From the NCBI GenBank assembly GCA_028285445.1, contig JANQPQ010000010.1:1-64000 (forward strand): 64,000 nt of DNA, in the 5' to 3' direction. A program made the position numbers and the translations under genes. The DNA comes from Cyclobacteriaceae bacterium. GTDB lineage: Bacteria > Bacteroidota > Bacteroidia > Cytophagales > Cyclobacteriaceae. The notes beneath the pieces were generated by a model. The model worked only from the letters and a program-made list of their open reading frames with translations, was not told the origin of the DNA and did not search any database. The stretch's first letter is position 1, and each line of letters opens with the position of its first letter. Shown here in pieces: positions 51,094-60,375 of the stretch.

Positions 51094-54000
51094 ATGAAAC
51101 CCATCAAAACCTACCTCTCATTGTTGCTTGTTCTGTGCATTAGTGCCGGATTGCACGCTAATTTTAAGACCTACATTTATCAAAATGATAGCACTAAAAG
51201 CGATTCAACTAAACAGAAAAAAGACAAAAAGAAAGGGCTGCCTCTAGAACCCAAAAGAACAATTACTTTCAACACAACGGAAGGCTCTTGGATGTCATTG
51301 GATGTAAGCCCCGACGGTCAAACAATTGTTTTCGACCTGATCGGAGATTTATATACTATACCAATCTCTGGTGGTAAGGCTACAAAAATAACAAAGGGGC
51401 TCGCTTTTGATTCTCACCCTAAATACAGCCCGGATGGGAAGAAGCTCGTATTTATTTCAGACCGAAGTGGAGGCGAGAATGTTTGGATTGCCAATCTTGA
51501 CGAACCCGATACTGTCACTTTCAAACAGATAACCAAAGGGAACTTCAATTCTTACCAATCTGCGGAATGGACCCCCGATGGCAAATATATAGTTGCCTCA
51601 AAGGGAGGTGCATTACTGGGAGTTCCTAAGTTATGGCTCTTTCACGTCGATGGCGGATCTGGGGCGCAATTGACTAAGGGTCCTAATAACCTCAAAACAG
51701 TGGAACCGGCTTTCGGCGGTGATGGTAGATATATTTGGTACTCACGACGCAACAGAGGCTGGAATTACAACGCTCAATTTCCCCAGTACCAATTATCAGT
51801 TTATGATCGAGAAACAGGTGATACTGAAACAATGTCATCTAGATACGGTTCAGCATTTACCCCCACACTTTCCAGCGATGGGAAGTGGCTAGTTTATGGC
51901 ACCAGGCATGACGAGCACACCGGGTTGGTAAGAAGACACCTGGAAACAGGAGATGAACAATGGCTTGCCTATCCGGTTCAACGCGATGAGCAGGAGTCAA
52001 TTGCCACCCGCAATGTTCTCCCCGCCATGTCTTTCACACCAGATAATTCGACACTAATTGCTTCTTACGGCGGAAAAATTTATCGCATCCCTATTTCGGG
52101 TGGAAGTGCAACCCTTATACCCATTGATGTTGACGTGGAAGTGGAGTTAGGACCCGAACTGGATTTTGATTATCCAGTTTCAGATTCACCTGAATTTACC
52201 GCCAGGCAAATCAGGGACGGGAAGGTATCTCCCGATGGTAGTAAATTGGCTTTTACAGTACTGGATAGGTTGTACGTTATGGATTACCCGAACGGCGAGC
52301 CTAAGAGAATTTCTAGAAATGAAGAAACCGAAGCACATCCAACCTGGTCACCAGATAGCAAGCACGTGGCTTATGTAACCTGGGGACCAAATGGCGGTCA
52401 TATATTTAAATCAAATGTAGACGGTCGGCCAAGGCCAATACAACTGACAAGCCAAGCCGCGATTTATCAACAACCTGCCTGGTCTTACAACAGCAATAGA
52501 ATTGCCTTTATTCGAGGAAGCTCCCAAACCTACAAAGAGTCTGTTGGGCCTTTTGCAGCTGGCTCTTTAGCAGAGTTGGGTTGGGTTTCTGCAGATGGAA
52601 GCGCAGTAACCGTTATTGATAGAGCAAAAGGAAGGTCCAATCCTCATTTCACCATCGAGGACGATCGTATTTATCTTTATCAAGGCGGGCAAAATGGGAA
52701 AGGCCTTATGTCCATTAGGTGGGATGGTACCGACGAGAAAGCTCACGTGATTGTTAAAGGTATTAAGACGTTCGGGGCCCAAAACTCTTCCGTGGCCAGT
52801 GTCGTGATGAAGGCACCTACCGGAGATCAGGCAATGGCACAGGTTAATAACGATGTTTATACCTTAACAATACCGGTTGTAGGTGGGAAGACTCCAACCA
52901 TCTCTGTTGCTGATGCTACTAAAGCTCAGTTTCCAGCAAGAAAGATTACAGACATGGGTGGGCAATTCCCTTCCTGGGGTCAAAACGGAGAGAAAGTTCA
53001 TTTCTCCTTGGGGAATGCATTCTTCGAGTATAGCATTCCAAACGCAATAGCCTACGAAGACAGTGTGAAGAAGGCGAAGGAAGAAAAGAAGAAACTGGAG
53101 GAAGAGAAAAAGGAGAGCAATGAGGAAGAAGATAAGAAGCTTGAGGAGGGCTCCAAGCAGGAAGAAAAGAAAGACGAAGGTTACCAACCCAGCGAGATAA
53201 GGATAGAGATCTCAATTCCCAGGGATATTCCGAATGGAACAACCTTGCTTACTGGGGCTAAGCTCATTACCATGAAGGGGGATGAGATTATCTCTTCTGG
53301 CGATGTGCTCATTGAGAACAATAGAATTAAAGCAGTTGGAGCCAAAGGCTCAATTACTGCACCACGTGGTGCCAATATCATCGATGTTTCTGGCAAGACC
53401 ATCGTACCCGGATTTGTTGATACGCACTCGCACATGTGGCCGGCATGGGGCATCCACAAAACCCAGATATGGATTTATGCGGCCAACCTTGCCTATGGAG
53501 TTACAACAACCCGAGACCCACAAACTGCAACAACTGATGTACTCACATATGCTGATCAGGTAAGAGCCGGGCATATGGTTGGGCCTCGCGTTTACAGCAC
53601 CGGACCGGGTGTGGGTTTTTGGGCGAATAATATCAAAAGCCTTGACCATGCCAGGAAGGTCTTAAAGATGTATAGTGATTACTACGACACAAAGACCATC
53701 AAGATGTATCTGGTCGGAAATCGGCAGCAGCGGCAATGGGTAATACAAGCAGCCTACGAGCAAAAATTGATGCCTACAACGGAAGGAGCACTTGATATGA
53801 AATTGGACCTTACGCAAATATTGGATGGCTACCCTGGACATGAGCATTCATTCCCCATCTACCCGTTGTACAAGGATATGATACAATTTGTGGCAGAAGC
53901 CAAAACCACGTACACGCCAACGTTACTTGTGGCTTACGGAGGCCCTTGGGCAGAAAACTACTACTATGCTACAGAGAACGTCCATGGGGATGCTAAGCTT

Positions 54001-54492
54001 TCTTACTTCACACCTCACAGAGAGCTTGATCAAAAGTCGAGACGCCGTGGTTCGTGGTTCATGAAGGAAGATCATGTATTCGAAGATCTCGCGGTCTTTG
54101 TAAAGGATTTGGTTGAAGCAGGTGGACGTGCCGGCGTGGGAAGCCATGGACAGTTGCAGGGGCTTGGTTTTCATTGGGAATTGTGGAGTATGCAATCTGG
54201 TGGCCTTTCAGAACACGATGCCTTAAAGGTAGCAACTATTCATGGTGCCGAAGCTATTGGGCTGGATGGAGACTTAGGCACCATCGAAGCTGGTAAGCTG
54301 GCTGACTTAATAATACTAAACGAGGATCCACTGCAGGATATCCGCAATACTAATACCGTGCATTATGTTGTAAAGAATGGCAGAATATATGATGGCAACA
54401 CCCTCGATGAGATTGGGCCAAGACAAAAGAAAGCTAACCCTTTTTGGTGGAAACTTGAAGAACCGCAAAACTTACCTGGGGTGCGTAGGTAG
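51094..54492 (+). CDS. Secreted beta-propeller amidohydrolase, copy 2
   Basis: The product has about 1132 residues with signal peptide MKPIKTYLSLLLVLCISAGL. Domain order and nearly all motifs repeat those of the upstream gene: VSPDGQTIVF and WTPDGKYIVAS propeller blades, then VPGFVDTHSHMWPAWG, PGHEHSFP and EAGKLADLIIL. Copy 2 has a longer, highly charged linker near residues ~670-705 with many Glu and Lys. It is a tandem duplicate of copy 1; conserved metal-ligand motifs suggest both are active. Substrates may differ. Confidence 0.88.
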   Translation: MKPIKTYLSLLLVLCISAGLHANFKTYIYQNDSTKSDSTKQKKDKKKGLPLEPKRTITFNTTEGSWMSLDVSPDGQTIVFDLIGDLYTIPISGGKATKITKGLAFDSHPKYSPDGKKLVFISDRSGGENVWIANLDEPDTVTFKQITKGNFNSYQSAEWTPDGKYIVASKGGALLGVPKLWLFHVDGGSGAQLTKGPNNLKTVEPAFGGDGRYIWYSRRNRGWNYNAQFPQYQLSVYDRETGDTETMSSRYGSAFTPTLSSDGKWLVYGTRHDEHTGLVRRHLETGDEQWLAYPVQRDEQESIATRNVLPAMSFTPDNSTLIASYGGKIYRIPISGGSATLIPIDVDVEVELGPELDFDYPVSDSPEFTARQIRDGKVSPDGSKLAFTVLDRLYVMDYPNGEPKRISRNEETEAHPTWSPDSKHVAYVTWGPNGGHIFKSNVDGRPRPIQLTSQAAIYQQPAWSYNSNRIAFIRGSSQTYKESVGPFAAGSLAELGWVSADGSAVTVIDRAKGRSNPHFTIEDDRIYLYQGGQNGKGLMSIRWDGTDEKAHVIVKGIKTFGAQNSSVASVVMKAPTGDQAMAQVNNDVYTLTIPVVGGKTPTISVADATKAQFPARKITDMGGQFPSWGQNGEKVHFSLGNAFFEYSIPNAIAYEDSVKKAKEEKKKLEEEKKESNEEEDKKLEEGSKQEEKKDEGYQPSEIRIEISIPRDIPNGTTLLTGAKLITMKGDEIISSGDVLIENNRIKAVGAKGSITAPRGANIIDVSGKTIVPGFVDTHSHMWPAWGIHKTQIWIYAANLAYGVTTTRDPQTATTDVLTYADQVRAGHMVGPRVYSTGPGVGFWANNIKSLDHARKVLKMYSDYYDTKTIKMYLVGNRQQRQWVIQAAYEQKLMPTTEGALDMKLDLTQILDGYPGHEHSFPIYPLYKDMIQFVAEAKTTYTPTLLVAYGGPWAENYYYATENVHGDAKLSYFTPHRELDQKSRRRGSWFMKEDHVFEDLAVFVKDLVEAGGRAGVGSHGQLQGLGFHWELWSMQSGGLSEHDALKVATIHGAEAIGLDGDLGTIEAGKLADLIILNEDPLQDIRNTNTVHYVVKNGRIYDGNTLDEIGPRQKKANPFWWKLEEPQNLPGVRR

Positions 54493-54532
54493 AAGATGAA
54501 TTCTTGGGATGTGTAATGATAGCTTCTCTGAA

Positions 54533-55588
54533 CTAAATAACTCGGCTGAGTTCTCTTATCAGGAAGAATAGATATAAGCCAAGTAGGAATATCCCTGCCT
54601 TCCTACCAATAGTCCAGTTATTAATTAGGAGGATAGCTAAGATTATCAGCACCGAAGAAAAGAGCAGTATTACCGAAACGAAAAGGTCATCGGTAACCAC
54701 CGGAATAGTTTGGCCTGTGGCTACAATCATGATTAGCCAGGGTAGTCCAAGGCCAATCAGAATATCAAAAATATTAGAGCCTACCGCATTACTCAGCGCC
54801 ATACCGCCACGACCTTGCTTAGCAACAATAACTGAAGAGATCATGTCTGGCACTGAAGTACCGATTGCAAGAACGGTTAAGGCTATAATTACCTTCGGCA
54901 CATTGAGAATCTCTGATATAACAACGGCACTTTCGACAAGTACCCAGCTTAGCCCTGCAATAAATGCAATTGAAATAAAAAATACCGCGTAGTAATACTT
55001 GATAGGGGGGAAAAGCTTATCTACCACATAGTCGAATGGCTTAAATATCTTCTCCCAGCGCCCAGCGTCAACGCCGCCGGCATCATAGTCTACGCCAGTG
55101 GCCTCGTCTATATCTTCGTAAGGGAAAACTTTGCGCCAGCCAATTACTGCGAAAATATAACCCGCGTATAGAACTACCAATATCGCTGCCTCCCAGATGA
55201 AAATAACTCCATCATAAAAAACTACGATTAAAGCGATTATTGATAACGAATAGAACAGGATATCTCTTAGCACAGGTTGCCACGCAAGTAGAGATTTTCT
55301 TACTACAGCAACGGCACCAATAATGGCAAGAATGTTAAACACAGCTGAGCCTACAATCGTGCCAATACCAATCTCGGAGTGATCTCCAGGCTTGATCAAA
55401 GCTATCAATGCTACAAATAATTCAGGAGCACTGGAGCCAATAGCCATCAAAGTGGCGCCAGCCATGTCATGAGACATATTGAATCGATTGGCAATTCTAT
55501 CGAGTGACTCTATAAAGTACTTATCGCTTACTTGCGCAAGGAGATAGAATGAAACAATAAGTGCGAAAATGCTCGCAAGTAGAAGCAT
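54533..55588 (-). CDS. Calcium/sodium antiporter (CaCA family)
   Basis: The 351-residue inner-membrane protein has about 10 helices in two inverted halves. The alpha-repeats are both present: GATLMAIGSSAPELFVAL in the first half and LAIGTSVPDMISSVIVA with GSNIFDILIGLGLPW in the second. The two halves are separated by a cytosolic loop rich in acidic residues (~160-185, EDIDEATGVDYDAGG). The family exchanges Ca2+ for Na+ or H+. It converges on the amidohydrolase pair without a visible terminator. Confidence 0.88.
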   Translation of the reverse strand: MLLLASIFALIVSFYLLAQVSDKYFIESLDRIANRFNMSHDMAGATLMAIGSSAPELFVALIALIKPGDHSEIGIGTIVGSAVFNILAIIGAVAVVRKSLLAWQPVLRDILFYSLSIIALIVVFYDGVIFIWEAAILVVLYAGYIFAVIGWRKVFPYEDIDEATGVDYDAGGVDAGRWEKIFKPFDYVVDKLFPPIKYYYAVFFISIAFIAGLSWVLVESAVVISEILNVPKVIIALTVLAIGTSVPDMISSVIVAKQGRGGMALSNAVGSNIFDILIGLGLPWLIMIVATGQTIPVVTDDLFVSVILLFSSVLIILAILLINNWTIGRKAGIFLLGLYLFFLIRELSRVI

Positions 55589-55762
55589 ACTTTAACGGTT
55601 GATAGCGGTTGAGTTTAGATATTTTTTAATCAAAATTGCGCACTAAGATAATAGATTTATTTAAAGTTTGAGTCCATTAAATTGTGATTTTTTTCGATAG
55701 AGTAGCAATTTTAATTGTTGCATTTTCTGCTCTCTGGTACAATATTACTTTCGCGTATCATG
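55589..55762. other. Intergenic region without a recognised feature
   Basis: Strongly AT-rich. It should hold the antiporter promoter, but no exact TAnnTTTG box is found on the minus strand, and no coding frame or strong hairpin is seen. Confidence 0.4.
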
Positions 55763-56224
55763 TTACAGCAGCCTCCTCCATTTCTCTTCTAATTTAACGG
55801 AATCAACCTTAACATATTCACCACTTGAAGGGTCAAGTTGAATGTCGTTGACGTATCCAGAAATATACCAAATATTGTTGGCAATTTCGAAATTGAATGT
55901 CGTAGAAGTGCCTACGAGGTTGTTTCCCTGGGGATAGAAAAAATCTATGCTTTCAATGTACCTATTTTCCATTACCTGATACCTTCCTCCTCCGGCACCC
56001 ACTATTTCATCTCCATCAGCCTGGAATGATACCCAGGTGTAATGTGTTTCAGTAACATGCTTCACATATTTGATGAATTCGGGTACTTCATGGAATACCG
56101 AATCCGCTCCATACTTGTATGCTATCATTTCCCACGAGCCCAGAACCTGTTGATTCTGAGGAGGAGAATGACCGAATGAGATAAATCCTAAGCTTACAAG
56201 GAAAAGTAATCTTTGAGGTTTCAT
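55763..56224 (-). CDS. Secreted small beta-rich protein, lipocalin-like
   Basis: The product has 153 residues; ATG 56224 opens a signal peptide (MKPQRLLFLVSLGFISFG). The remainder starts with QQVLGSWEMIAYKYG, a pattern seen in lipocalin-like/DUF4488-type Bacteroidota proteins, followed by antiparallel strands (THYTWVSFQADGDEIVGAGG, GRYQVMENRYIESIDFFYP). Ligand unknown. The open frame extends 20 codons upstream, but that part destroys the signal peptide. Confidence 0.65.
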   Translation of the reverse strand: MKPQRLLFLVSLGFISFGHSPPQNQQVLGSWEMIAYKYGADSVFHEVPEFIKYVKHVTETHYTWVSFQADGDEIVGAGGGRYQVMENRYIESIDFFYPQGNNLVGTSTTFNFEIANNIWYISGYVNDIQLDPSSGEYVKVDSVKLEEKWRRLL

Positions 56225-56314
56225 GGCGCTACAGTTTGATGGCAGGGAGATATATAATTTAACTGAAAAAATGCTCAAAATCAACCGAACTACTTAGGCC
56301 GCACAAAGTACAAA

Positions 56315-56342
56315 GGCCAGACAAAAATCCTTTTGCCTGGCC
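56315..56342 (-). terminator. Hairpin downstream of the TonB receptor gene
   Basis: On the minus strand GGCCAGGC pairs with GTCTGGCC (one wobble) across a 12-base loop, followed by TTTG only. It is about 105 bp after the receptor stop and is a likely end of that operon, though the U-tract is poor. Confidence 0.5.
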
Positions 56343-56447
56343 ATTTGAGTAGAATTACCTGAGTTTACTGTGATACAAATGTAGGGCAGGAGGTAGGCCC
56401 TTCCGGAGTATTAGCTTCCCAACTTTCGGTAATAATGTAACATCGTG

Positions 56448-58589
56448 TCAGAGAAAGTTGAGAACGGCCCCGAAGTAGATGATCCGGCGGGAGAAATGCT
56501 CATTTACTTCCTGAGAGTAGTCGAAATTATAGTTGATCTCCCTTACGTTCTCCTTGTTCAATATATTACCAGCAGTAGCAAAAAAGATCACCACTAGTTG
56601 CTCATTAACAGGCCATAACTTGTTTAGGCTAAGGTCTACTACAGAATAGCCGGGAAGACGCTGTGAGTTTGTATGCTGACTGTAAATCGGCTGATACACA
56701 TTTAGTTGGCTATTGAACTGGACGGCAGATAATGGGGTGTAAGGCACGCCTTGTCTCAGAAGAAATATGGTATTCAAAGACCAGTTAGCGGGAAATGCGT
56801 ATTCGAATGAGCCTCTGACAAAGTAGCTCAAATCAAACTCCGTGGGATATCTCGACCCTTCATCCTCATAGTTGCCCTGTAGATGTGTGAGGGAGATTTT
56901 GGTTTTTATACGCTTTGAAAGTTGACTTTCGAGGAATGACTCAAAACCGTAAGTGCGTTGAGAGCGATCAGGCTGATTTCCAAACTTATAAAATGCTCCG
57001 AAGGTAGCGTTTACCTTACTTGATTGGTATGAGTAGTCAAATGAAATCTGGTCACTCTGGAAAAGTTGCGCTTCCTGATTTCCGCTTATGGGCAACTCAA
57101 ATTTGTTGTAAGAACCAATACCGAATGTGAGAGAATGGTGATCAGCTACCGCATAATAAAAATTAAGTTGTCCACTTAAGTAGCTCTGGTAATTGTTGAT
57201 TGCCAGGTTCTTACGCAGGCCTCCGCCTAAATACGCCTTCTCCCCCAGGGAGTATTTCAAGTATAGGTATAGCTCTGGTACCTCAACTTTATCAATACTA
57301 GTTTGCTGGATAGTAGGGTGAGATTCATCAATGGCGTAATCCACTTCCGGTACCGTGCCCTGAAATTCAACCTTTCTAAAATCGAAGGTTGCACCAAGCT
57401 TCGCTTCAAGCTTCTTACCCAGGTGATGATAATTGACCGACCCATAACCGTATGTACTCGTTACATTCATTTGGGTACTACTAAATCCAAAATCAGCACC
57501 GGCGTGACTAAATCCGCCATTGATTGAAAATGATGACCTATCATAAATCTTCTTAAAAGTGGATACGGTAAAATTTCTTCTTCTTTTTTGATCGAAAATG
57601 CCCTCGAATGTTGGGTGGCGAAATTGGAAGTTGTAGGATTCGAGCAAACTGTAATTGAAGATCTTCAGAGATGTTTTAGAATCGAAGCGTTTGATGAAAT
57701 GTAATCCCAGATCCGCAGAGTTAAATTTCTTTAGATCTGGCAATGCCCGGTTATTTACTCCTGTGAACAGACCCGAAGGCTGCAGGTTGGTAAATACCGT
57801 GAGCCCTGTGCGAGGGGCAAGTTTGTGAGTTCTTAGGGCACTGATACTGGCCAAAGACAAAGCCAGGCTACCGCTGTTCTTTTGGGGAACACGGTCATCG
57901 CTTTGAATGGAGATCAAGCCGGAAGTGGTGTTGCCAAATTCCAGAGGCGGATTGCCCGGAAAAACCTGGATGTCTTTGACGATAGCAGTATTGAAAATAC
58001 TGAAGGTGCCAATGCCATTTACCCGTGAGAAACGTACAGCATCATAAATGGGTACATTGTCAAAGAATATTCCGGTTTCTGCCGGGCTGCTTCCCCTCAA
58101 ACTGATGTTGGCAGATTCATCAGTGGTGGTTGCCGATGGCAAGGAGTTTACGGCTAGCAAGGGATCTGCTTTCGCATTCGGATTCATATATACCTCCAGC
58201 TTTCTAATCTTCTTCACCGAGAACTCTTCAGCAATCAAAGGTTCCGCGGATACCACCACCTCTTGCATGGCAAACGACCGAGGATGTAGTGCGATGACTT
58301 TTCTTTGCTTGCCAAATTCACTGATTGGAATGCTCAACTTCTTATACCCGATATAGGAAAGCTGCAACGTATCGGCAACCCCTGGGGGTATGGGTAAGGT
58401 AAATAGCCCCTCGGGTCCAGTGATGGTACCGGTACTTGGATCTGTTACTAGGTAGACATTCACTCCAATTAACGGGTCCTGGGTATTCCCATCAACTACT
58501 AAGCCCTGAACCTGCGATTGGGCTGTTGTGGTAGAAATTGCCAACCCGAAAGCGAAGCAAATCACTCCCCAATATTTGGTGCTAGCCAT
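56448..58589 (-). CDS. TonB-dependent outer-membrane receptor with carboxypeptidase-like N-terminal domain
   Basis: The product has 713 residues with a signal peptide ending near AQSQ. Residues ~25-110 form the CarboxypepD_reg-like domain (VDGNTQDPLIGVNVYLV). The plug follows (SANISLRGSSPAETGIFFDN, TSGLISIQS). A 22-strand-type barrel runs to the end and finishes with aromatic RIIYFGAVLNFL. It is smaller than SusC and has no SusD next to it. The substrate is unknown. It is the last gene of a four-gene minus-strand unit with a TPR protein, a winged-helix regulator and a membrane protein. Confidence 0.88.
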   Translation of the reverse strand: MASTKYWGVICFAFGLAISTTTAQSQVQGLVVDGNTQDPLIGVNVYLVTDPSTGTITGPEGLFTLPIPPGVADTLQLSYIGYKKLSIPISEFGKQRKVIALHPRSFAMQEVVVSAEPLIAEEFSVKKIRKLEVYMNPNAKADPLLAVNSLPSATTTDESANISLRGSSPAETGIFFDNVPIYDAVRFSRVNGIGTFSIFNTAIVKDIQVFPGNPPLEFGNTTSGLISIQSDDRVPQKNSGSLALSLASISALRTHKLAPRTGLTVFTNLQPSGLFTGVNNRALPDLKKFNSADLGLHFIKRFDSKTSLKIFNYSLLESYNFQFRHPTFEGIFDQKRRRNFTVSTFKKIYDRSSFSINGGFSHAGADFGFSSTQMNVTSTYGYGSVNYHHLGKKLEAKLGATFDFRKVEFQGTVPEVDYAIDESHPTIQQTSIDKVEVPELYLYLKYSLGEKAYLGGGLRKNLAINNYQSYLSGQLNFYYAVADHHSLTFGIGSYNKFELPISGNQEAQLFQSDQISFDYSYQSSKVNATFGAFYKFGNQPDRSQRTYGFESFLESQLSKRIKTKISLTHLQGNYEDEGSRYPTEFDLSYFVRGSFEYAFPANWSLNTIFLLRQGVPYTPLSAVQFNSQLNVYQPIYSQHTNSQRLPGYSVVDLSLNKLWPVNEQLVVIFFATAGNILNKENVREINYNFDYSQEVNEHFSRRIIYFGAVLNFL

Positions 58590-58594
58590 TATGT

Positions 58595-59350
58595 TTAGTT
58601 TGATGCTTTCTCCTTAGCCGCTGGCAGCAGTACAAATTCTACCCAGCCAAAATTGGGTTCCCTTTTTAAGGCCTTTTCAAAAGTGGAAACAGCTTCATCG
58701 TGCCTCTCATTCTTCATGTATGCCTGACCTAGCCAGGCTAAGGCATCAAGATAGAGCCAGTTAGAAGCAAGGTCAGAGTCGTTTTTTTCGAATAGACTTA
58801 CTGCCTTTTCATATGAAGCTACTGCCTCTTCTATATCTCCCCCGAACATAGCCGGGGTGAATAGTTTGCTTGATGCGAACATTTTCCAGGCAAATGCTGA
58901 TTCAGAGTTGTACTTAAGCGCCTTTTCAATGTGAGAATCGCTTTTTGGCCCCAGAAACATTCCCTTCAGGGGGCTATAGGCAATTTGTAGGCTTAGAACA
59001 GCAGCTTTTATTGTATGGGCGTCTGCGTGCTTTGAGTCTAAATCAAGAATAAAATCTAAGTCCTCTTTGGCACCTTCCAGGTACTTGTCAAAAGAGTCTT
59101 CATCTTGATTAGCCATGGTTGCGTTGAGCAATCCGTATTTTACATGGGCGATGTCAATTAGCTCCGTCGGTTTATCACTGGTACTATACTTAGATTCCAC
59201 GGTCTTCAAGGCTTCTTCCCAACTGGCCAAACCTTGGCCTAAATAGGCGGCGTAAGTCAACTTCTTGGTTTCAAGTGATTGTGCCAAAGTGGGTTGCCAA
59301 TAGAAAGTGGAACATAGAATTGGAAGGATAGTGAGAATACATTTTTTCAT
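58595..59350 (-). CDS. Periplasmic TPR protein
   Basis: The 251-residue protein has a signal peptide (MKKCILTILPILCSTFYWQP, cut near TLAQS). It contains helix pairs of TPR type, clearest at the C-terminus (WLGQAYMKNERHDEAVSTFE, KALKREPNFGWVE). It lies 5 bp before the TonB receptor gene, so the two are probably translated together. An operator-like palindrome is just upstream at 59362. Function unknown; it may assist the receptor. Confidence 0.75.
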   Translation of the reverse strand: MKKCILTILPILCSTFYWQPTLAQSLETKKLTYAAYLGQGLASWEEALKTVESKYSTSDKPTELIDIAHVKYGLLNATMANQDEDSFDKYLEGAKEDLDFILDLDSKHADAHTIKAAVLSLQIAYSPLKGMFLGPKSDSHIEKALKYNSESAFAWKMFASSKLFTPAMFGGDIEEAVASYEKAVSLFEKNDSDLASNWLYLDALAWLGQAYMKNERHDEAVSTFEKALKREPNFGWVEFVLLPAAKEKASN

Positions 59351-59361
59351 GATATAAACTG

Positions 59362-59376
59362 GTTTATTTTATAAAC
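59362..59376. promoter_or_regulatory. Operator-like palindrome GTTTAT-TTT-ATAAAC (internal)
   Basis: This 15-bp site lies 12 bp before the TPR gene start. It differs by one base from GTTTATATTATAAAC at 60311, upstream of the operon's first gene. A further half-site ATAAAC lies immediately to its left (59355-59360). It is probably bound by the winged-helix regulator encoded between the two sites. Confidence 0.6.
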
Positions 59377-59392
59377 TTATAAGTCAAAAAAA

Positions 59393-59683
59393 TTATTTCC
59401 CGATATAATGCTGCAAGTTTCGAACGTAATCTTCGAATGCTTTTAATCCTTTGCTGGTAATTTTGCAGGTAGTGAGCGGTTTTTTACCGCGGAAGGACTT
59501 TTCAACTGAAATATACCCAGCTTGGGATAGCTTATCTATTTGCACACTTAGATTGCCGGCGGTAGCGCCGGTTTGCTCCTTAATAAACACGAACTCAGCC
59601 GATTCAACACCAATTAACAGCGACATAATGGCCAATCTTAGTTGAGAGTGGAGTAAGGGGTCTAAGTCTTTAAACTCAGGCAT
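59393..59683 (-). CDS. Small winged-helix transcriptional regulator
   Basis: The 96-residue single-domain winged helix has a recognition-helix region in TGATAGNLSVQIDKLSQAGY and a wing in ISVEKSFRGKKPLTTCKITS. This is the HTH_34/ArsR-MarR-like type with no effector domain, commonly encoded with a small membrane protein as here. It overlaps the upstream membrane protein gene by 8 bp. The two nearly identical palindromes flanking the gene suggest autoregulation. Confidence 0.83.
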   Translation of the reverse strand: MPEFKDLDPLLHSQLRLAIMSLLIGVESAEFVFIKEQTGATAGNLSVQIDKLSQAGYISVEKSFRGKKPLTTCKITSKGLKAFEDYVRNLQHYIGK

Positions 59684-60278
59684 TTTGGTGCCGTGTTTTA
59701 AGTTGTTTACTCCTGTTTCTTAACATATAGCCAGGAATTAGATATCCAACTATCACTGAAATAGCTCCCATAATGTATTGGTATTCAAATGGAAGAATCA
59801 GACTGATAATGGAGCAAGCCCAGAAAAGTATACCGCCAATGATCAAAGGCTTGAACCTGATGCCAATGCCAGTTATGAAAGTAGCCATTCCTGTAACCAG
59901 CATGATAACCGGGTTTATATTGTAGCTGAACCTAGAGCTAAAGACTATAATGATGATGAGGCATATTAAGAATGCCAACCAAGTATAGTCAATGATACTC
60001 CCCGTGTAGGTTTTTACTGATGAGGATTTTCGATTCCGGTAGCCGTAAATGACCGAAATTAAAGAGGCTGGTAAGGCTATGAGCCATACGGCTTGGGGAG
60101 CAGGGTACTGGGTGAACACCATCAGGTAATAGTGTCCGATGTTAGCTAGAAAAACCACCCATCCCCATAACAAGAAGTAGAAGCTGTTATCGTGGAGGCC
60201 AAATTTTGCCACATCAATCATCTCGTGAATGATTTTCAGGCTTTCTTCGGCGCTTAAGTTTTTAGATTCATTTTCCAT
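59676..60278 (-). CDS. Polytopic membrane protein paired with the winged-helix regulator
   Basis: The 200-residue protein has a charged N-terminus (MENESKNLSAEESLKIIHEM) and about six hydrophobic helices (FYFLLWGWVVFLANIG, WLIALPASLISVIYGY, LAFLICLIIIIVFSS, IMLVTGMATFITGIGI, IIGGILFWACSIISLIL, AISVIVGYLIPGYML). There is no transport motif I recognise. It is first gene of the unit; its overlap with the regulator gene suggests that it may sense a membrane state and control the regulator, which is conjecture. Confidence 0.75.
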   Translation of the reverse strand: MENESKNLSAEESLKIIHEMIDVAKFGLHDNSFYFLLWGWVVFLANIGHYYLMVFTQYPAPQAVWLIALPASLISVIYGYRNRKSSSVKTYTGSIIDYTWLAFLICLIIIIVFSSRFSYNINPVIMLVTGMATFITGIGIRFKPLIIGGILFWACSIISLILPFEYQYIMGAISVIVGYLIPGYMLRNRSKQLKTRHQNA

Positions 60279-60310
60279 TACTGCGGAGTTAATTGCGCTA
60301 ATATAAAGTA

Positions 60311-60325
60311 GTTTATATTATAAAC
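60311..60325. promoter_or_regulatory. Operator-like palindrome GTTTATA-T-TATAAAC upstream of the regulator operon
   Basis: This perfect 15-bp palindrome is 33 bp before the first gene of the minus-strand unit and 51 bp before the divergent TPR lipoprotein ATG. It matches the site at 59362 in 14 of 15 positions. Confidence 0.6.
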
Positions 60326-60360
60326 CAAACGCAAGATTTTAGATAAAGTTTCATTGCCTC

Positions 60361-60368
60361 TACTTTTG
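60361..60368 (+). promoter_or_regulatory. -7 promoter box for the TPR lipoprotein (TACTTTTG)
   Basis: TACTTTTG fits TAnnTTTG and is identical to the trp -7 box. Only seven bases separate it from the ATG, so the transcript is probably leaderless or nearly so. A TTTT run about 20 bp upstream could serve as the -33 region. Confidence 0.6.
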
Positions 60369-60375
60369 TGCAGTT

